Of a stretch of DNA of 64,000 bases, positions 53,701-62,374 are shown piece by piece. Under the pieces are notes generated by a model. That model did not search any database and was not told where the DNA came from. It was given only the letters and a program-made list of their open reading frames with translations. The DNA is from Candidatus Gastranaerophilales bacterium (GTDB taxonomy: Bacteria > Cyanobacteriota > Vampirovibrionia > Gastranaerophilales > Gastranaerophilaceae). Position numbers and translations under genes: made by a program. Position 1 is the first letter of the stretch; each line of letters opens with the position of its first letter. The DNA lies in assembly GCA_016280955.1 (NCBI GenBank), contig JAEEHV010000015.1, positions 32,346-96,345 on the forward strand. The letters are read 5' to 3'.

Positions 53701-55112
53701 TCCATGAATTCTCTTATGATAAATTGATTGACTCATTAGGAAAAAGAAAAACACGTTTAAATATGCTCAAAGCCAGCGGAGGAATTGAACTCTTACCTAA
53801 CGATATTATCTTCCGTGAATTAAAAATTAAAACAAATAATCCGACAGACGCAAGGATATTCAATATAATCTTCAGGAAACCGATTATTAAACAGGGACAA
53901 TTTACTTCTGACTTAAAATTCAACGGCAAGTTATCCAACCCGAAACTAATCGGCACATTCCATATTTTTGAAGCGAACATACCGTTCTTTGATACAACGA
54001 TGAAAAATGTTTCATTCCGCTTCCGTGATAAATTTATTGAACTCACGTCAAAAGGAGAAGTTTTTGGTAATGATATCGCATTTAAAGGTGTTCTTAAAAA
54101 TAAACTGACCGCTCCTTTTTATATTGAAAATGCTGAATTAACCACAAAAATGATTGACTTAAATTACATAACGGAAAAACTAAGACTGGCACAAGTTGAC
54201 GATAACAGTAGTTTTGACTCTATTGCAGCATTTGATATTAAAAATGTAATTGTTAAAAACATGAAATTAAAAGCTGACAGTATAAAATTGAGGAATCTGA
54301 CTGTAGAAAATGTTGCAGCAAATGCTTCAATAAATTCAAATCAATTATTTAAAATACATGATTTTAATTTTAAACTCGCAAACGGTTATGTTGACGGAAG
54401 TTTTTCATACTTGTTCCCAAACAGTAACATGACAATGAATATAAATGCAAAAAATATAAATGCAAATGACATCTCTATAGCATTATTTGATTTAAATAAT
54501 CAAATCTATGGAGATTTAACAGGAAAACTGCAGCTTAAATGTAACGGAACAGATTTTAACAGATGTATGTCAACACTTGGCGGAGCGGTATCATTTAATG
54601 TCTCTGACGGAAGAATGCCAAAACTCGGTTCTCTGGAATATCTGCTAAAAGCCGGCAATCTGCTGAAAGGCGGCATTACGGGATTGTCAATAAACAGTGT
54701 TATTGATATAATTACTCCTCTAAAAACAGGTAACTTCTCTGATATTTACGGTAAAATTGATATTTCTGACGGTATGGCAAAAAATATTGAAATTGCTACA
54801 AAGGGAAAAGATTTAAGTCTGTTTATTACAGGACAATATAATTTTGCAACCTCTGAAGCAGAAATGGAAGTTTTGGGACTTTTATCGAAAAAAATATCCA
54901 CCATGTTTGGTCCTATCGGTAATGTTTCATTAAATACTCTGTTTAACGTAATCCCGGGTGTTGACCTGACACAAAATTCAGCAATTCTTAATAAAATCAA
55001 TAAAATACCCGGCATAGAATTAAACAGCAGTGCCTATCGGAAATTTATAGCTGAGATTATCGGTAACATTAACGGCGACAACTATGTTTCAAGTTTTAAG
55101 TGGATTAATTAA
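50775..55112 (+). CDS. TamB/AsmA-like envelope lipid-bridge protein
   Basis: 1446 residues, starting MKQNINKYIIYIWGFLILW with one N-terminal membrane anchor; an earlier TTG in frame is less likely. The remainder is long repetitive beta structure with alternating hydrophobics and many Asn-Ile-Asn-type turns. The C-terminal AsmA/TamB-like region contains GDLTGKLQLKCNG, GAVSFNVSDGRMPKLGSL and VLGLLSKKISTMFGPIGNVS. Such proteins (TamB, YhdP, AsmA) bridge inner and outer membranes to carry phospholipid or assist outer-membrane proteins. No TamA is adjacent. Confidence 0.82.
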   Translation: MKQNINKYIIYIWGFLILWLVGIPVLFSYIIPIICENITYNSDYNVKISKPGLVLNIVPVACIKAESISIFSKDKTKNIYIKNPKIKLRLLPLLSGKVHINSVSATELNIDTQQTGSFDNNIQKLLSGSNTILDSVDIKNIKIKFKNNENFSADCLCNDLYYKKNGRYIKLNLNSSMKINNNPMEANINLHLPQNNDVSKSNINVYVKNFDIEPFNDIVKIYLPSDITNISGKFDIDINNNHLIANIKNHKILMSDDAKSMIFPQELSIESDFNLTRKAICINQAEIRSKNINMAVSGTVSNYFDKASIEENLSVRINSSRIEDFISLIPAFETEDIDTYALKKYKFYGNILGNLSIKGDTKEPSIDGRIYVSDGILTKPIPNAKGATVKLDFKDKYLNFDVNVPAGGQERVTVIGGAELYNIKYSDMEIKSTDNVDLATAEDKVVPLSEILNFLIGPVPIMDITGRGNIDITVKGNRKNPHVWGVFNTKNATARFKDIPDLLLSGADSQLSFDDENSAFILKNGNVDGRKFNLQGKCNLAGDFDFSVSSPGQSLKYLYNAVQTSKMIDEIKNMLPKFTVAEGPVDINMNIYGSIKDIHSIKFNENFFTKGEINLLGNSFELNNFSVNHTKGIINFSGTNADINADAFMGKSPVNFKAKVKDRTADVEFSASKLNICEIFKEPDSFQRDYLNIFVDAQGKYSGNIDNIEYDKADVLIKILEPTVKNKLKVSQGNISLKNGKLNIKDINGHFVDTNSSFNINLKAADLTSKPVLNGKIVLKDFELFLINAMGESAIFPENIRKAIRTIHFDKGKVNVNASINNNNINGSTDIGGIAFTYKPLELPIRVINGSIYLRKNYLGLNKINLVADGMPVLFDGGINNIFSKQDFDIYINSKPKQDFIDKYINSNRIYPIKIKGDIVYSTKIKGVKDDYNCTAEAYLEKDSSIFYLGAFVNDIENAIILNINTDIKNQNNFKIHEFSYDKLIDSLGKRKTRLNMLKASGGIELLPNDIIFRELKIKTNNPTDARIFNIIFRKPIIKQGQFTSDLKFNGKLSNPKLIGTFHIFEANIPFFDTTMKNVSFRFRDKFIELTSKGEVFGNDIAFKGVLKNKLTAPFYIENAELTTKMIDLNYITEKLRLAQVDDNSSFDSIAAFDIKNVIVKNMKLKADSIKLRNLTVENVAANASINSNQLFKIHDFNFKLANGYVDGSFSYLFPNSNMTMNINAKNINANDISIALFDLNNQIYGDLTGKLQLKCNGTDFNRCMSTLGGAVSFNVSDGRMPKLGSLEYLLKAGNLLKGGITGLSINSVIDIITPLKTGNFSDIYGKIDISDGMAKNIEIATKGKDLSLFITGQYNFATSEAEMEVLGLLSKKISTMFGPIGNVSLNTLFNVIPGVDLTQNSAILNKINKIPGIELNSSAYRKFIAEIIGNINGDNYVSSFKWIN

Positions 55113-55171
55113 ATTTTTACCTTTATTTACTCCTGTTTGTTTTATAATATTTTTAAAGAGAGGTATTAAAA

Positions 55172-56434
55172 ATGTTAGATATTAAATTAATAAGAGAAAA
55201 TCCCGAAAAAATAAATGAACTTTTAAAAAGGAGAAATCCTGAATTATCAATAGATAAAGTTATAGAAATTGATGCCGAAAGAAGAAAAATTCAGACACAG
55301 GCTGATGAACTCAGAGCAAAAAGAAAAAATGAATCACAAAAAATCGGTATGATGAAAAAGAACGGTGAAAATACCGATGCTTTACAAGAAGAAATAAGAG
55401 CACTTGGTGACGAAGTAAAAGCTTTGGAAGAAAAACAAATAGAATTAGACAATGATCAGAGAGATTTGCTTTTGCATACACCTAATATTCCGGATGAAAC
55501 AACACCATTCGGTCAATCTGAAGATGATAACCCGACAATTAAAACCTGGGGGAAACCAACCGAATTTTCATTTACCCCCAAAGCTCACTGGGATTTGTGT
55601 GAAGAAAAAAATATAGTTGATTTTGAAAGAGGTGTTAAGCTTTCACAGTCAAGATTTACTCTTTACAGAGGGAAAGGTGCAAGACTTGAAAGAGCCATTA
55701 TTCAATTTTTCTTAGATCTTCATACGGAAGAACATGGTTATGAAGAAATTTTACCGCCATTTATGGCAAATGCGGCAACCATGACAGGAACAGGTCAATT
55801 ACCAAAGTTTGCAGAAGATATGTATAAATGCGTTGATGAAGACTTATACCTGATTCCGACAGCAGAAGTTCCGGTTACAAACATTTATGCAGGTGAAATA
55901 TTAAACGAAGATGATTTACCTAAATATATGACGGCTTATACTCCTTGTTTCCGTCGTGAAGCAGGTTCAGCCGGAAAAGATACGAGAGGGTTAATCCGTG
56001 TCCATCAATTCAACAAAGTTGAAATGGTTAAACTGACCACACCGGAATCAAGCAAAGATGAACACGAAAAACTTACACAGAATGCTGAAAGATGTTTGGA
56101 ACTGCTGGGACTTCCATACAGACGCGTAGCTCTCTGTACCGCTGATATCGGTTTCAGTGCAAACAAATGTTTTGACTTAGAAGTATGGCTCCCTTCATAT
56201 AATACATATAAAGAAATCTCAAGCTGTTCTAACTTCGGAGATTATCAGGCTCGCAGAGCAAATATCCGTTACCGTGACAAAGAAGGTAAAATCAGATTTG
56301 TACACACTCTTAACGGTTCCGGTCTGGCTGTCGGCAGAACTTTTGCCGCAATAGTTGAGAATTTCCAACAGGAAGACGGTTCAATTATCATTCCTGAAGT
56401 ATTAAGAAAATACACAGGATTCGACAGAATATAA
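55172..56434 (+). CDS. serS: Serine-tRNA ligase
   Basis: 420 residues. The N-terminal coiled-coil arm (about 30-105) binds the long variable arm of tRNA-Ser. Class II motifs follow: motif 2 in [21 protein letters not shown] and motif 3 in [21 protein letters not shown] precedes the ATG. Confidence 0.97.
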   Translation: MLDIKLIRENPEKINELLKRRNPELSIDKVIEIDAERRKIQTQADELRAKRKNESQKIGMMKKNGENTDALQEEIRALGDEVKALEEKQIELDNDQRDLLLHTPNIPDETTPFGQSEDDNPTIKTWGKPTEFSFTPKAHWDLCEEKNIVDFERGVKLSQSRFTLYRGKGARLERAIIQFFLDLHTEEHGYEEILPPFMANAATMTGTGQLPKFAEDMYKCVDEDLYLIPTAEVPVTNIYAGEILNEDDLPKYMTAYTPCFRREAGSAGKDTRGLIRVHQFNKVEMVKLTTPESSKDEHEKLTQNAERCLELLGLPYRRVALCTADIGFSANKCFDLEVWLPSYNTYKEISSCSNFGDYQARRANIRYRDKEGKIRFVHTLNGSGLAVGRTFAAIVENFQQEDGSIIIPEVLRKYTGFDRI

Positions 56435-56500
56435 ATAATCAGATAAAAATTTAAAATGATGGAAAGATGGCATCATTGGTACGGTCATGATGAATAAACA

Positions 56501-56656
56501 TTATACATAACTTTCTTCAATTTTTGCTTTTATCATTTTCATTTCTTCTCTTGTAAGATAAGAAGAAAATCGCATAAATTCATTCATAGCATCGTTGTAC
56601 GAATATTGCCTTCTCTCAACTTTTTGGAGCCAATCTCTGACTTCTCTTGTTATCAT
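56501..56656 (-). CDS. 51-aa protein overlapping DUF1653 gene
   Basis: MITREVRDWLQKVERRQYSY... is short, charged and helical. Its ATG overlaps the stop of the DUF1653 gene (ATGA), and the upstream gene ends GAGGAT, giving a ribosome site. No motif recognised. Translational coupling makes it likely to be real and linked to its neighbours. Confidence 0.6.
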   Translation of the reverse strand: MITREVRDWLQKVERRQYSYNDAMNEFMRFSSYLTREEMKMIKAKIEESYV

Positions 56657-56868
56657 TGTTCATCCTCAAGCAGTGTAAATCTCAAAGTACCTTTATCATC
56701 AACTGTTTCATTCCACATTTTCATCGGACGAACCCAGTTGTCACCTGTTTTGAGGGGCTGATATACAACCATATCCTCTAATGTCTCCGAATGTTTTGCA
56801 AATCCGATTACCTTATATAAATTTCCCTTATAGTGTCTGTAAATTTTTCCTATGGTAATTTCCTGCAT
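56653..56868 (-). CDS. DUF1653 family protein
   Basis: 71 residues: IGKIYRHYKGNLYKVIGFAKHSETLEDMVVYQPL..., WVRPMKMWNETV, which is the DUF1653 signature, a small beta-barrel of unknown role. It lies between the phosphoesterase and the 51-aa gene in one unit. AAGGAGAAATT precedes the ATG. Confidence 0.88.
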   Translation of the reverse strand: MQEITIGKIYRHYKGNLYKVIGFAKHSETLEDMVVYQPLKTGDNWVRPMKMWNETVDDKGTLRFTLLEDEQ

Positions 56869-56879
56869 AAAATTTCTCC

Positions 56880-57515
56880 TTAATTAGAATATACAAATTC
56901 TTCTTTTCCATCCTCATTTAAAATAAGCCCGCACAATTTTGCATTTTTGTATTTTCCGCATCCCAAATCAATACCGATTTTATCATCACGAATGAAAGGT
57001 TTATCAAATTCTGTATGCCCGAAAATAATCTTTTGCGGCAAATTATGTTTTGAATATATGAATTTTCCTCTTATATATACCATATCGACTTCATTTTGAT
57101 TTTCCAGACTCCTGTCAGGATTAATCCCTGCATGAATAAAAAGGTATTTATCAGTTAGATAATAGAACTTCAGATTTTTGTAAAAATCACCATGGATTTT
57201 CATAATATTATCAAATCCGCCGTAACTTCTTGTTGTTGCAGGACCACCATAGTTATCATAGAGCCATTGGTAATAATCATCAGATTTTGAATGAAGCATA
57301 GCATACTCATGGGAACCTATAAGATAAATACATTTATGAGTTTCAGACTGTTTAATAACTCTGTCCACGACTCCGCGGGAATCAGCCCCTCTGTCAATAT
57401 AATCGCCCATAAAAACAAAAATATCATCAGGCTTAGTTTTAATTTTAGAAAGCAAATCACTAAGCTTTTCCAACTCCCCATGAATATCAGTTATTGCAAT
57501 ATACCTTGGCATCAA
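56880..57515 (-). CDS. Calcineurin-like metallophosphoesterase (PrpA/ApaH-type)
   Basis: 211 residues. The metal motifs DIHG (10-13), GDYIDRGADS (37-46), FIHAG and FGHTEFDKP are present. The usual GNHE reads GSHE at 67-70, replacing the Asn that bridges metal two and helps position the phosphate. Activity as a Ser/Thr phosphatase or dinucleotide hydrolase is likely but may be altered. First gene of a three-gene unit with the DUF1653 and 51-aa genes. Confidence 0.85.
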   Translation of the reverse strand: MMPRYIAITDIHGELEKLSDLLSKIKTKPDDIFVFMGDYIDRGADSRGVVDRVIKQSETHKCIYLIGSHEYAMLHSKSDDYYQWLYDNYGGPATTRSYGGFDNIMKIHGDFYKNLKFYYLTDKYLFIHAGINPDRSLENQNEVDMVYIRGKFIYSKHNLPQKIIFGHTEFDKPFIRDDKIGIDLGCGKYKNAKLCGLILNEDGKEEFVYSN

Positions 57516-57649
57516 ATTCTCCCAATAAAATTATATCACAAGTTTGCATAGCGGTTTTTGCCTTTAATTTAAAATTTTTATAAAGAAAATTAAAAATATT
57601 GTAAAAATCAATTCATTAATGTATAATAAACTTGAAAAGGATTAGGAAT

Positions 57650-58096
57650 ATGTTAAATTCACAAATGTCTGATATTGGTTCAATACTGACAAATTCTATG
57701 CTTTTAACCGGCTTGGGCAGCAGTACTTCTTCTGAAAAACTGCAAGCCATTAAAGACAGTTTGCAGAATTTACCTTCTGTTTTAGATAAAGATACTCTGC
57801 AAAATGTTATAAACGGTGATTATAATCTTACGTTGAAACAATATTCCGATATGAATACTTATAATACAATGATGAATTCTTTGTATGGCAACAAATCTGC
57901 AAATAAATTCCAAAATGTATTAAATATTCTGACCGATTCTTCAGAAGATAAACTTGCAACCGCAAAAGATTTTATCGATAAAATGAAAGAAAAGGGTATG
58001 TCCAATTCTACTGCGGTTAAAACTTATTCTGCAATTCAAAAATATTCTTTACTTACAAATGTAGGTAATTTTAATTTTGTAAATGCAAAAGCATAA
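57650..58096 (+). CDS. 148-aa protein of unknown function
   Basis: MLNSQMSDIGSILTNSMLLTGLG... is a Ser/Asn/Leu-rich helical protein. The ATG with AAAAGGATTAGG upstream is preferred over an earlier TTG; TATAAT at about 57620 is the likely -10. No signal peptide or motif found. Amphipathic helices dominate (LQAIKDSLQNLPSVLDKDTLQ, AKDFIDKMKEKGMSNSTAVK). Confidence 0.65.
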   Translation: MLNSQMSDIGSILTNSMLLTGLGSSTSSEKLQAIKDSLQNLPSVLDKDTLQNVINGDYNLTLKQYSDMNTYNTMMNSLYGNKSANKFQNVLNILTDSSEDKLATAKDFIDKMKEKGMSNSTAVKTYSAIQKYSLLTNVGNFNFVNAKA

Positions 58097-58172
58097 ATGG
58101 CAAAAAATATTTTTATGTTTTTTTGTGTATAATATAAATTGTTAACATATAGAAAATGAGGTCTCTAAAAAA

Positions 58173-59399
58173 ATGAAAAAGATTATTGTTTGTACATTCC
58201 TTATTGCGGCTGGTGCTGCTACTTTGTTGAATATTAACAACAAAATTGAAACCCAAGCCCCGGAATTTGCTTTTAAAAACTCTTATGCAATTACTCTTGG
58301 TTACGATAAATCAATGAGCGAAAAAACGATTAAAGCTGCAGTAATTGACAGTTATTTCAGAAGTGTTGCAGCAAACGGAAAAATAATAAGATGGAATCGT
58401 GCTACATTCCCGCTTAAAGTATATATTCAGGATTCGGCAGATGTTCCTGAATATTACAGAGAAGTCGTAATGAGCGCATATCAATCCTGGCAGAGAGCAA
58501 GCGAAGGTCTTGTTTCTTTTGAATTCGTAGAAAGCCCTTCTGGTGCTGATATGAAATGTTATTTCAGAAATACCGATAACAAAAAATCTATCGGTGTCCA
58601 CTCATTTACAATAAACGGAAACAAAATTACTGATTCTACAATTGTTTTCAACAAGACAAATGATAAAAATCACAGCCTTGATTCAAAACAATTGTTCTCA
58701 TCAGCACTTCAGGAAATCGGTCATTCTTTAGGTTTAACCGGTGCAAGTCCGAGTATTTATGATGTAATGTATCCTATCGGTACAAAATTTAATACAGAAA
58801 TTACAACCCGTGACTTAAAAACATTGGCTCTTGTTTATTCAGTAAAACCTGACGTAACAAATGAACCTCTCACAACAACAGAAATGTCACAGTTGTTTAC
58901 CGTATCAGAAGTTTTGAACACATTAAATGTTCCGATTACAAATGATACAAAGAATCTTGACGAAATTATTGCAAACGATGTTGCTACACATTTAGCACTC
59001 GCAGAACAATACAGACGTCGTGCAGAATATGATAAAGCTGCAAGAGAATATCAGGCTGTTGCACAAACAAAAACAGACAGAAGAAGCAAGTCAGAAGTTT
59101 ATTATGAAATTGCAGTAATGTATTTGGATGCGGAAGAATTCAGCAATGCAAAGAGTTCTGCAGAAATTGCACTTGCAACTGATGAAAACGACCTGACAGA
59201 AACATTGCCTGCTTTAATAGATTATTATACAAAACGTTCTAATTCAGCTACAGAGCAATTAGAAACTATTTTGAAACATAATCCTTATAACAAGCATGCG
59301 TACAAACTTCTTTGCCAAATATACAGAGATAAGCACCAACAAAACTTATTGAATGCAACAATCCGCAAATACGGAAAAACTGCAGGCATAGAAGAATAA
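58173..59399 (+). CDS. Exported matrixin-like protein with degenerate zinc site and TPRs
   Basis: 408 residues with an N-terminal export/anchor helix (1-23). Residues 75-205 have the fold pattern of M10 matrixins: VVMSAYQSWQRAS, DSTIVFN, the zinc helix and the Met-turn YDVMYP (197-201). The zinc helix reads QEIGHSLGLTG at 180-190 in place of HExxHxxGxxH, so the first and third His ligands are lost. Residues 275-400 are TPR-like repeats. Probably a non-catalytic binding protein in the periplasm or outside. GAGGTC precedes the start. Confidence 0.72.
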   Translation: MKKIIVCTFLIAAGAATLLNINNKIETQAPEFAFKNSYAITLGYDKSMSEKTIKAAVIDSYFRSVAANGKIIRWNRATFPLKVYIQDSADVPEYYREVVMSAYQSWQRASEGLVSFEFVESPSGADMKCYFRNTDNKKSIGVHSFTINGNKITDSTIVFNKTNDKNHSLDSKQLFSSALQEIGHSLGLTGASPSIYDVMYPIGTKFNTEITTRDLKTLALVYSVKPDVTNEPLTTTEMSQLFTVSEVLNTLNVPITNDTKNLDEIIANDVATHLALAEQYRRRAEYDKAAREYQAVAQTKTDRRSKSEVYYEIAVMYLDAEEFSNAKSSAEIALATDENDLTETLPALIDYYTKRSNSATEQLETILKHNPYNKHAYKLLCQIYRDKHQQNLLNATIRKYGKTAGIEE

Positions 59400-59420
59400 T
59401 TAAAATTATATAACAGTTAA

Positions 59421-59460
59421 AAACAAAAACCCTGAAGTAAAAACTTCAGGGTTTTTGTTT
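59421..59460. terminator. Bidirectional intrinsic terminator
   Basis: A perfect 18-bp stem (AAACAAAAACCCTGAAGT and its complement) with an AAAA loop between two convergent genes. Confidence 0.92.
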
Positions 59461-59471
59461 AAAAAAAATCT

Positions 59472-59723
59472 TTATTTATCCGGAAGCATTGATGAAATTT
59501 CGGCAACAATTCTGGAAATATCAGGACCGCCAAAGATTGCTTCCAATATTAAACCGGAATTAATGATAGTAGTTTCACGGTATTCCATTGTATCCACATC
59601 AATGACGTTAAATTCCACATAATCATCCCCGACATAGGTAATTTTTCCGTATTCTGCACCCGTTGCCCATCTTAAAAATACATATTTCTGTTCGAAAATT
59701 TTTAATCTGTTTAAAAGTTTCAT
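59472..59723 (-). CDS. 83-aa protein of unknown function
   Basis: MKLLNRLKIFEQKYVFLRWATGAEYGKITYVGDDYVEFNVID...; five or six short strands suggest a small beta-barrel (Sm/SH3-like), with a C-terminal helix ISRIVAEISSML. No known motif. AAGGAT precedes the ATG, and it ends at the bidirectional terminator. Confidence 0.68.
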   Translation of the reverse strand: MKLLNRLKIFEQKYVFLRWATGAEYGKITYVGDDYVEFNVIDVDTMEYRETTIINSGLILEAIFGGPDISRIVAEISSMLPDK

Positions 59724-59976
59724 CTAAAATCCTTCACAATATATAATATTTTTAGTTTAAAATTTTTTAAAGTCAAATTTGTTGATAAATGTTAAAATAC
59801 TCTCTTTTTCTGAATTGTGATTGTATGCACAAACTCTACGACCACATTTTAGCACATAAAGTTAAACTTAACAACTAATTGCTTAACGATTTTTACAAAA
59901 ACAATAATAAAGCGGTAATCGAAATTCGAATACCGCATATTGAGTATTTATAAAGGAAAGAAATATTTTCAGTTTA

Positions 59977-60963
59977 TTATTTACCCCATTCAAAAACCTT
60001 CTGAGCATCATCAATCAGCGATTTTACGGATTCCATCTCTGTATTAATCGCTTCCAGCTCAGTTGATAAGTCTGTTATTTGTATATCATAAAGACTTTCT
60101 TGTTCATCTATATCTGCTTTTTTAGCATTATATTCTGCCGTATATTGTTCCCTTGCGTCCGCATCCTGACGAGAACTTACTCGATCGGTAGTAATAAAAT
60201 ACTGAAGATTAGTATCTGGGTCATAATTACCATAATTGTTTGCCTGAGCCAACACAAGTGTTCCTGATACCAAAGCATCACTTATATAACTTCTGTTATC
60301 TTCAATTTCTTTTGTATATTGTGTTGTCCATCCGTTTGCGGAAGCTGCATGGAAAATCGGATAATAGAAATCTATTACCTCTTGAAAATACTTAGTCATA
60401 GAAGTGGTTGCATCATGATTTGTAGTTCCGACTGTTTCCTGACTCATGGTTTTTGTCACTGTTGCCGAATATTTTGCATCGATATTTCCGCCATCCATTA
60501 CCGTCTTTATGTCTTCTGCATTATTAAACGGACTGCCTGCCATTTCTGCTATCAATTGCGGAATATAATCGACGGAGAAAGTTCCGCCTTTCCCGTTTGC
60601 ATCCATACATGACGAACCTAAAACTTTTGTTAATACATTTGCATAAGAGCGGTTCATTACAACAAGACCGCATGCATCTGTTAATATCATTGAATTATCG
60701 TTTTTTAACGGATTATTACCCGATATAAGTGAAGAACCTGAACCATACCCCATTAAATACTGATAAGTCATTTGATTGTATTTACCGTCTGCACGATATG
60801 TAATATTTTTGGATTGAAGCTTGCTGGCATAAGCCCTTGATAAATCAGACTGCTCGCGAGCCATTGCCAGTTTTTTCATTGATAAAACAGACATATTGTA
60901 CTCGCAATCGGCTTTGCGGGCTGTAAGAGTTAATAATCTGATGTTTGAACAGGCTAAACCCAT
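59977..60963 (-). CDS. Coiled-coil protein under a sigma-28 promoter, possible late flagellar substrate
   Basis: 328 residues without signal peptide. The N-terminal ~60 residues (NIRLLTLTARKADCEYNMSVLSMKKLAMAREQ) and C-terminal ~60 (DEQESLYDIQITDLSTELEAIN...) are heptad-rich helices. They bracket a Ser/Thr/Asn/Gly-rich central region. This helix-variable-helix plan recalls filament and hook-associated proteins, but no flagellin signature is present. AAAGGAAAG precedes the ATG. The promoter at 60999-61025 places it with late motility genes. Confidence 0.7.
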   Translation of the reverse strand: MGLACSNIRLLTLTARKADCEYNMSVLSMKKLAMAREQSDLSRAYASKLQSKNITYRADGKYNQMTYQYLMGYGSGSSLISGNNPLKNDNSMILTDACGLVVMNRSYANVLTKVLGSSCMDANGKGGTFSVDYIPQLIAEMAGSPFNNAEDIKTVMDGGNIDAKYSATVTKTMSQETVGTTNHDATTSMTKYFQEVIDFYYPIFHAASANGWTTQYTKEIEDNRSYISDALVSGTLVLAQANNYGNYDPDTNLQYFITTDRVSSRQDADAREQYTAEYNAKKADIDEQESLYDIQITDLSTELEAINTEMESVKSLIDDAQKVFEWGK

Positions 60964-60998
60964 GTCTTCTTTCCTTTATTAGTCCCTTTATACTTTGT

Positions 60999-61025
60999 AT
61001 ATCGGCAATTTTTTTTTAAACTTTA
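60999..61025 (-). promoter_or_regulatory. Sigma-28 (FliA/SigD) flagellar promoter
   Basis: On the minus strand TAAAGTTT (61025-61018), an 11-nt spacer, then GCCGATAT (61006-60999), followed 36 nt later by the ATG of the 328-aa gene. Same two boxes and spacing as at 1350-1376. Confidence 0.85.
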
Positions 61026-61083
61026 GGCTTTTTAACATTTTTTTTTAAAATTGTTACATATCTTTACAATATAATTCCAAACG

Positions 61084-61115
61084 GGCAATTTTTGAAATCT
61101 TTTTGTTTTATACAT
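61084..61115 (+). promoter_or_regulatory. GCAATT / TTTATA-class promoter
   Basis: GGCAATTTTT at 61084 and GTTTTATAC at 61105; 21-nt offset, as at 5323-5354. It lies 36 nt upstream of the first AAA gene, which has AAAGGAG before its ATG. Confidence 0.6.
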
Positions 61116-61150
61116 GGTAGAAGGCAAAATATGTGTAAAGGAGTTTTCGT

Positions 61151-62356
61151 ATGAACGAAATTAGAAGTGTAGGAATAAATTCAACACCTTATGCGATATC
61201 GGCTACAAATTTTAAAGCTGCAAATACGGTATCAAAAACGGCAGAAAACCCCCAAGATCAATTTTTAAAAGATTATGAAAAAGCTAAAAAACAGGCAAAA
61301 CGAGAAAAAAATCTGAATACAGGAATCCAGATTGGTATCTTGGCAGCATTTATGGCAAGTGTTGGTATGATGGGATATGTTTATTTTGGAAAAGGTACAC
61401 CCAAAACGATATTTAAAAAAATAAGTGACAAAATGCCGGAATTAACGGATGAATGTATTAATCCGAAAGCAAGAGATTTTATAAATCAGGTAACAGAAAT
61501 CTTAAAAACACCGCAGGATTTAATAAAATACACCGGTGCAAAAATGCCGAGAATGGTTCTTTTCCATGGTCCTACAGGTACAGGTAAAACATTTACCGCA
61601 AAATTGTTGGCAAAGGAAATGGGTGCAGAATACGGAGAAATTCAATTCTCTGATTTGTCATCGGAATATATCGGTAAAACAGCAGTTAATATCTCAAGAA
61701 AATTTAAAGAATTAAAAGAAATGGCAAAGAAGAATCCTAAAAAGCAATTCGTTGTTGCATTCAATGAAATTGATTCTTTAATTGGAAACGTAGAAAAACT
61801 TGGAGCAAACAGCAAACATTTGGCACAAAACAGAACCTCCTTCTTAAACGGATTAGATTATGTAAAAGATGTTCCAAACTTAACCATTGTAGGTACAACA
61901 AACATAAATCCTCATTCAGCTCAGTTGGATCAGGCAACTCTTAACAGACTCGGAAATATTTTTGAGATCGAAAATCCGATAAAACCGGAGGTTAAAGGCA
62001 GTTTGAAATTCCATCTTTCTTCTTCAGATGCAGCAAAAGATTTAATCAATGATGATGCCGCATTAGATATTTTGGCACAAAATATTGTAGATAAAAAAGG
62101 TGCCCAAAGAGATGTTGCAAACCTTGTTGAAGAAGCATTAAGAAGATTTACTCTTGATATAAGAACAAAATCTGATGCAAAATCCCAAAAACTCACCGCT
62201 GATTATATACAAAAAGCTATCGATGGAAAAGAAGTTTGGGCAGCCGGTATAAAATCAGAACCAAAACCGACCGAAACAACCGGTAAAGGACAAATTCCAA
62301 ATAAACTTGTAGATGAATTTTATAAGTTTATTGCAGAAAGAATGGGTGTTATTTAG
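61151..62356 (+). CDS. Membrane-anchored AAA ATPase, first of a tandem pair
   Basis: 401 residues. A polar N-terminus, a basic linker and one membrane helix (60-79, QIGILAAFMASVGMMGYVYF) precede an AAA domain: GPTGTGKT at 140-147, AFNEID as Walker B (202-208), SLGTT-like sensor 1 in VGTTNINP, and LNRLGNIFEI with the arginine finger region. Walker B has Asn where Asp is usual (FxDEID), which may slow hydrolysis. No protease domain is present, so it is not FtsH; an unfoldase or remodeller is likely. Confidence 0.85.
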   Translation: MNEIRSVGINSTPYAISATNFKAANTVSKTAENPQDQFLKDYEKAKKQAKREKNLNTGIQIGILAAFMASVGMMGYVYFGKGTPKTIFKKISDKMPELTDECINPKARDFINQVTEILKTPQDLIKYTGAKMPRMVLFHGPTGTGKTFTAKLLAKEMGAEYGEIQFSDLSSEYIGKTAVNISRKFKELKEMAKKNPKKQFVVAFNEIDSLIGNVEKLGANSKHLAQNRTSFLNGLDYVKDVPNLTIVGTTNINPHSAQLDQATLNRLGNIFEIENPIKPEVKGSLKFHLSSSDAAKDLINDDAALDILAQNIVDKKGAQRDVANLVEEALRRFTLDIRTKSDAKSQKLTADYIQKAIDGKEVWAAGIKSEPKPTETTGKGQIPNKLVDEFYKFIAERMGVI

Positions 62357-62374
62357 AAAGGATTAAATTATTTT

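Noticed and set aside
56456..56497. 13-codon His/Trp-rich frame MMERWHHWYGHDE after serS
   Set aside because: Striking composition but no ribosome site, very short, and squeezed between serS and a convergent gene. Chance cannot be excluded.
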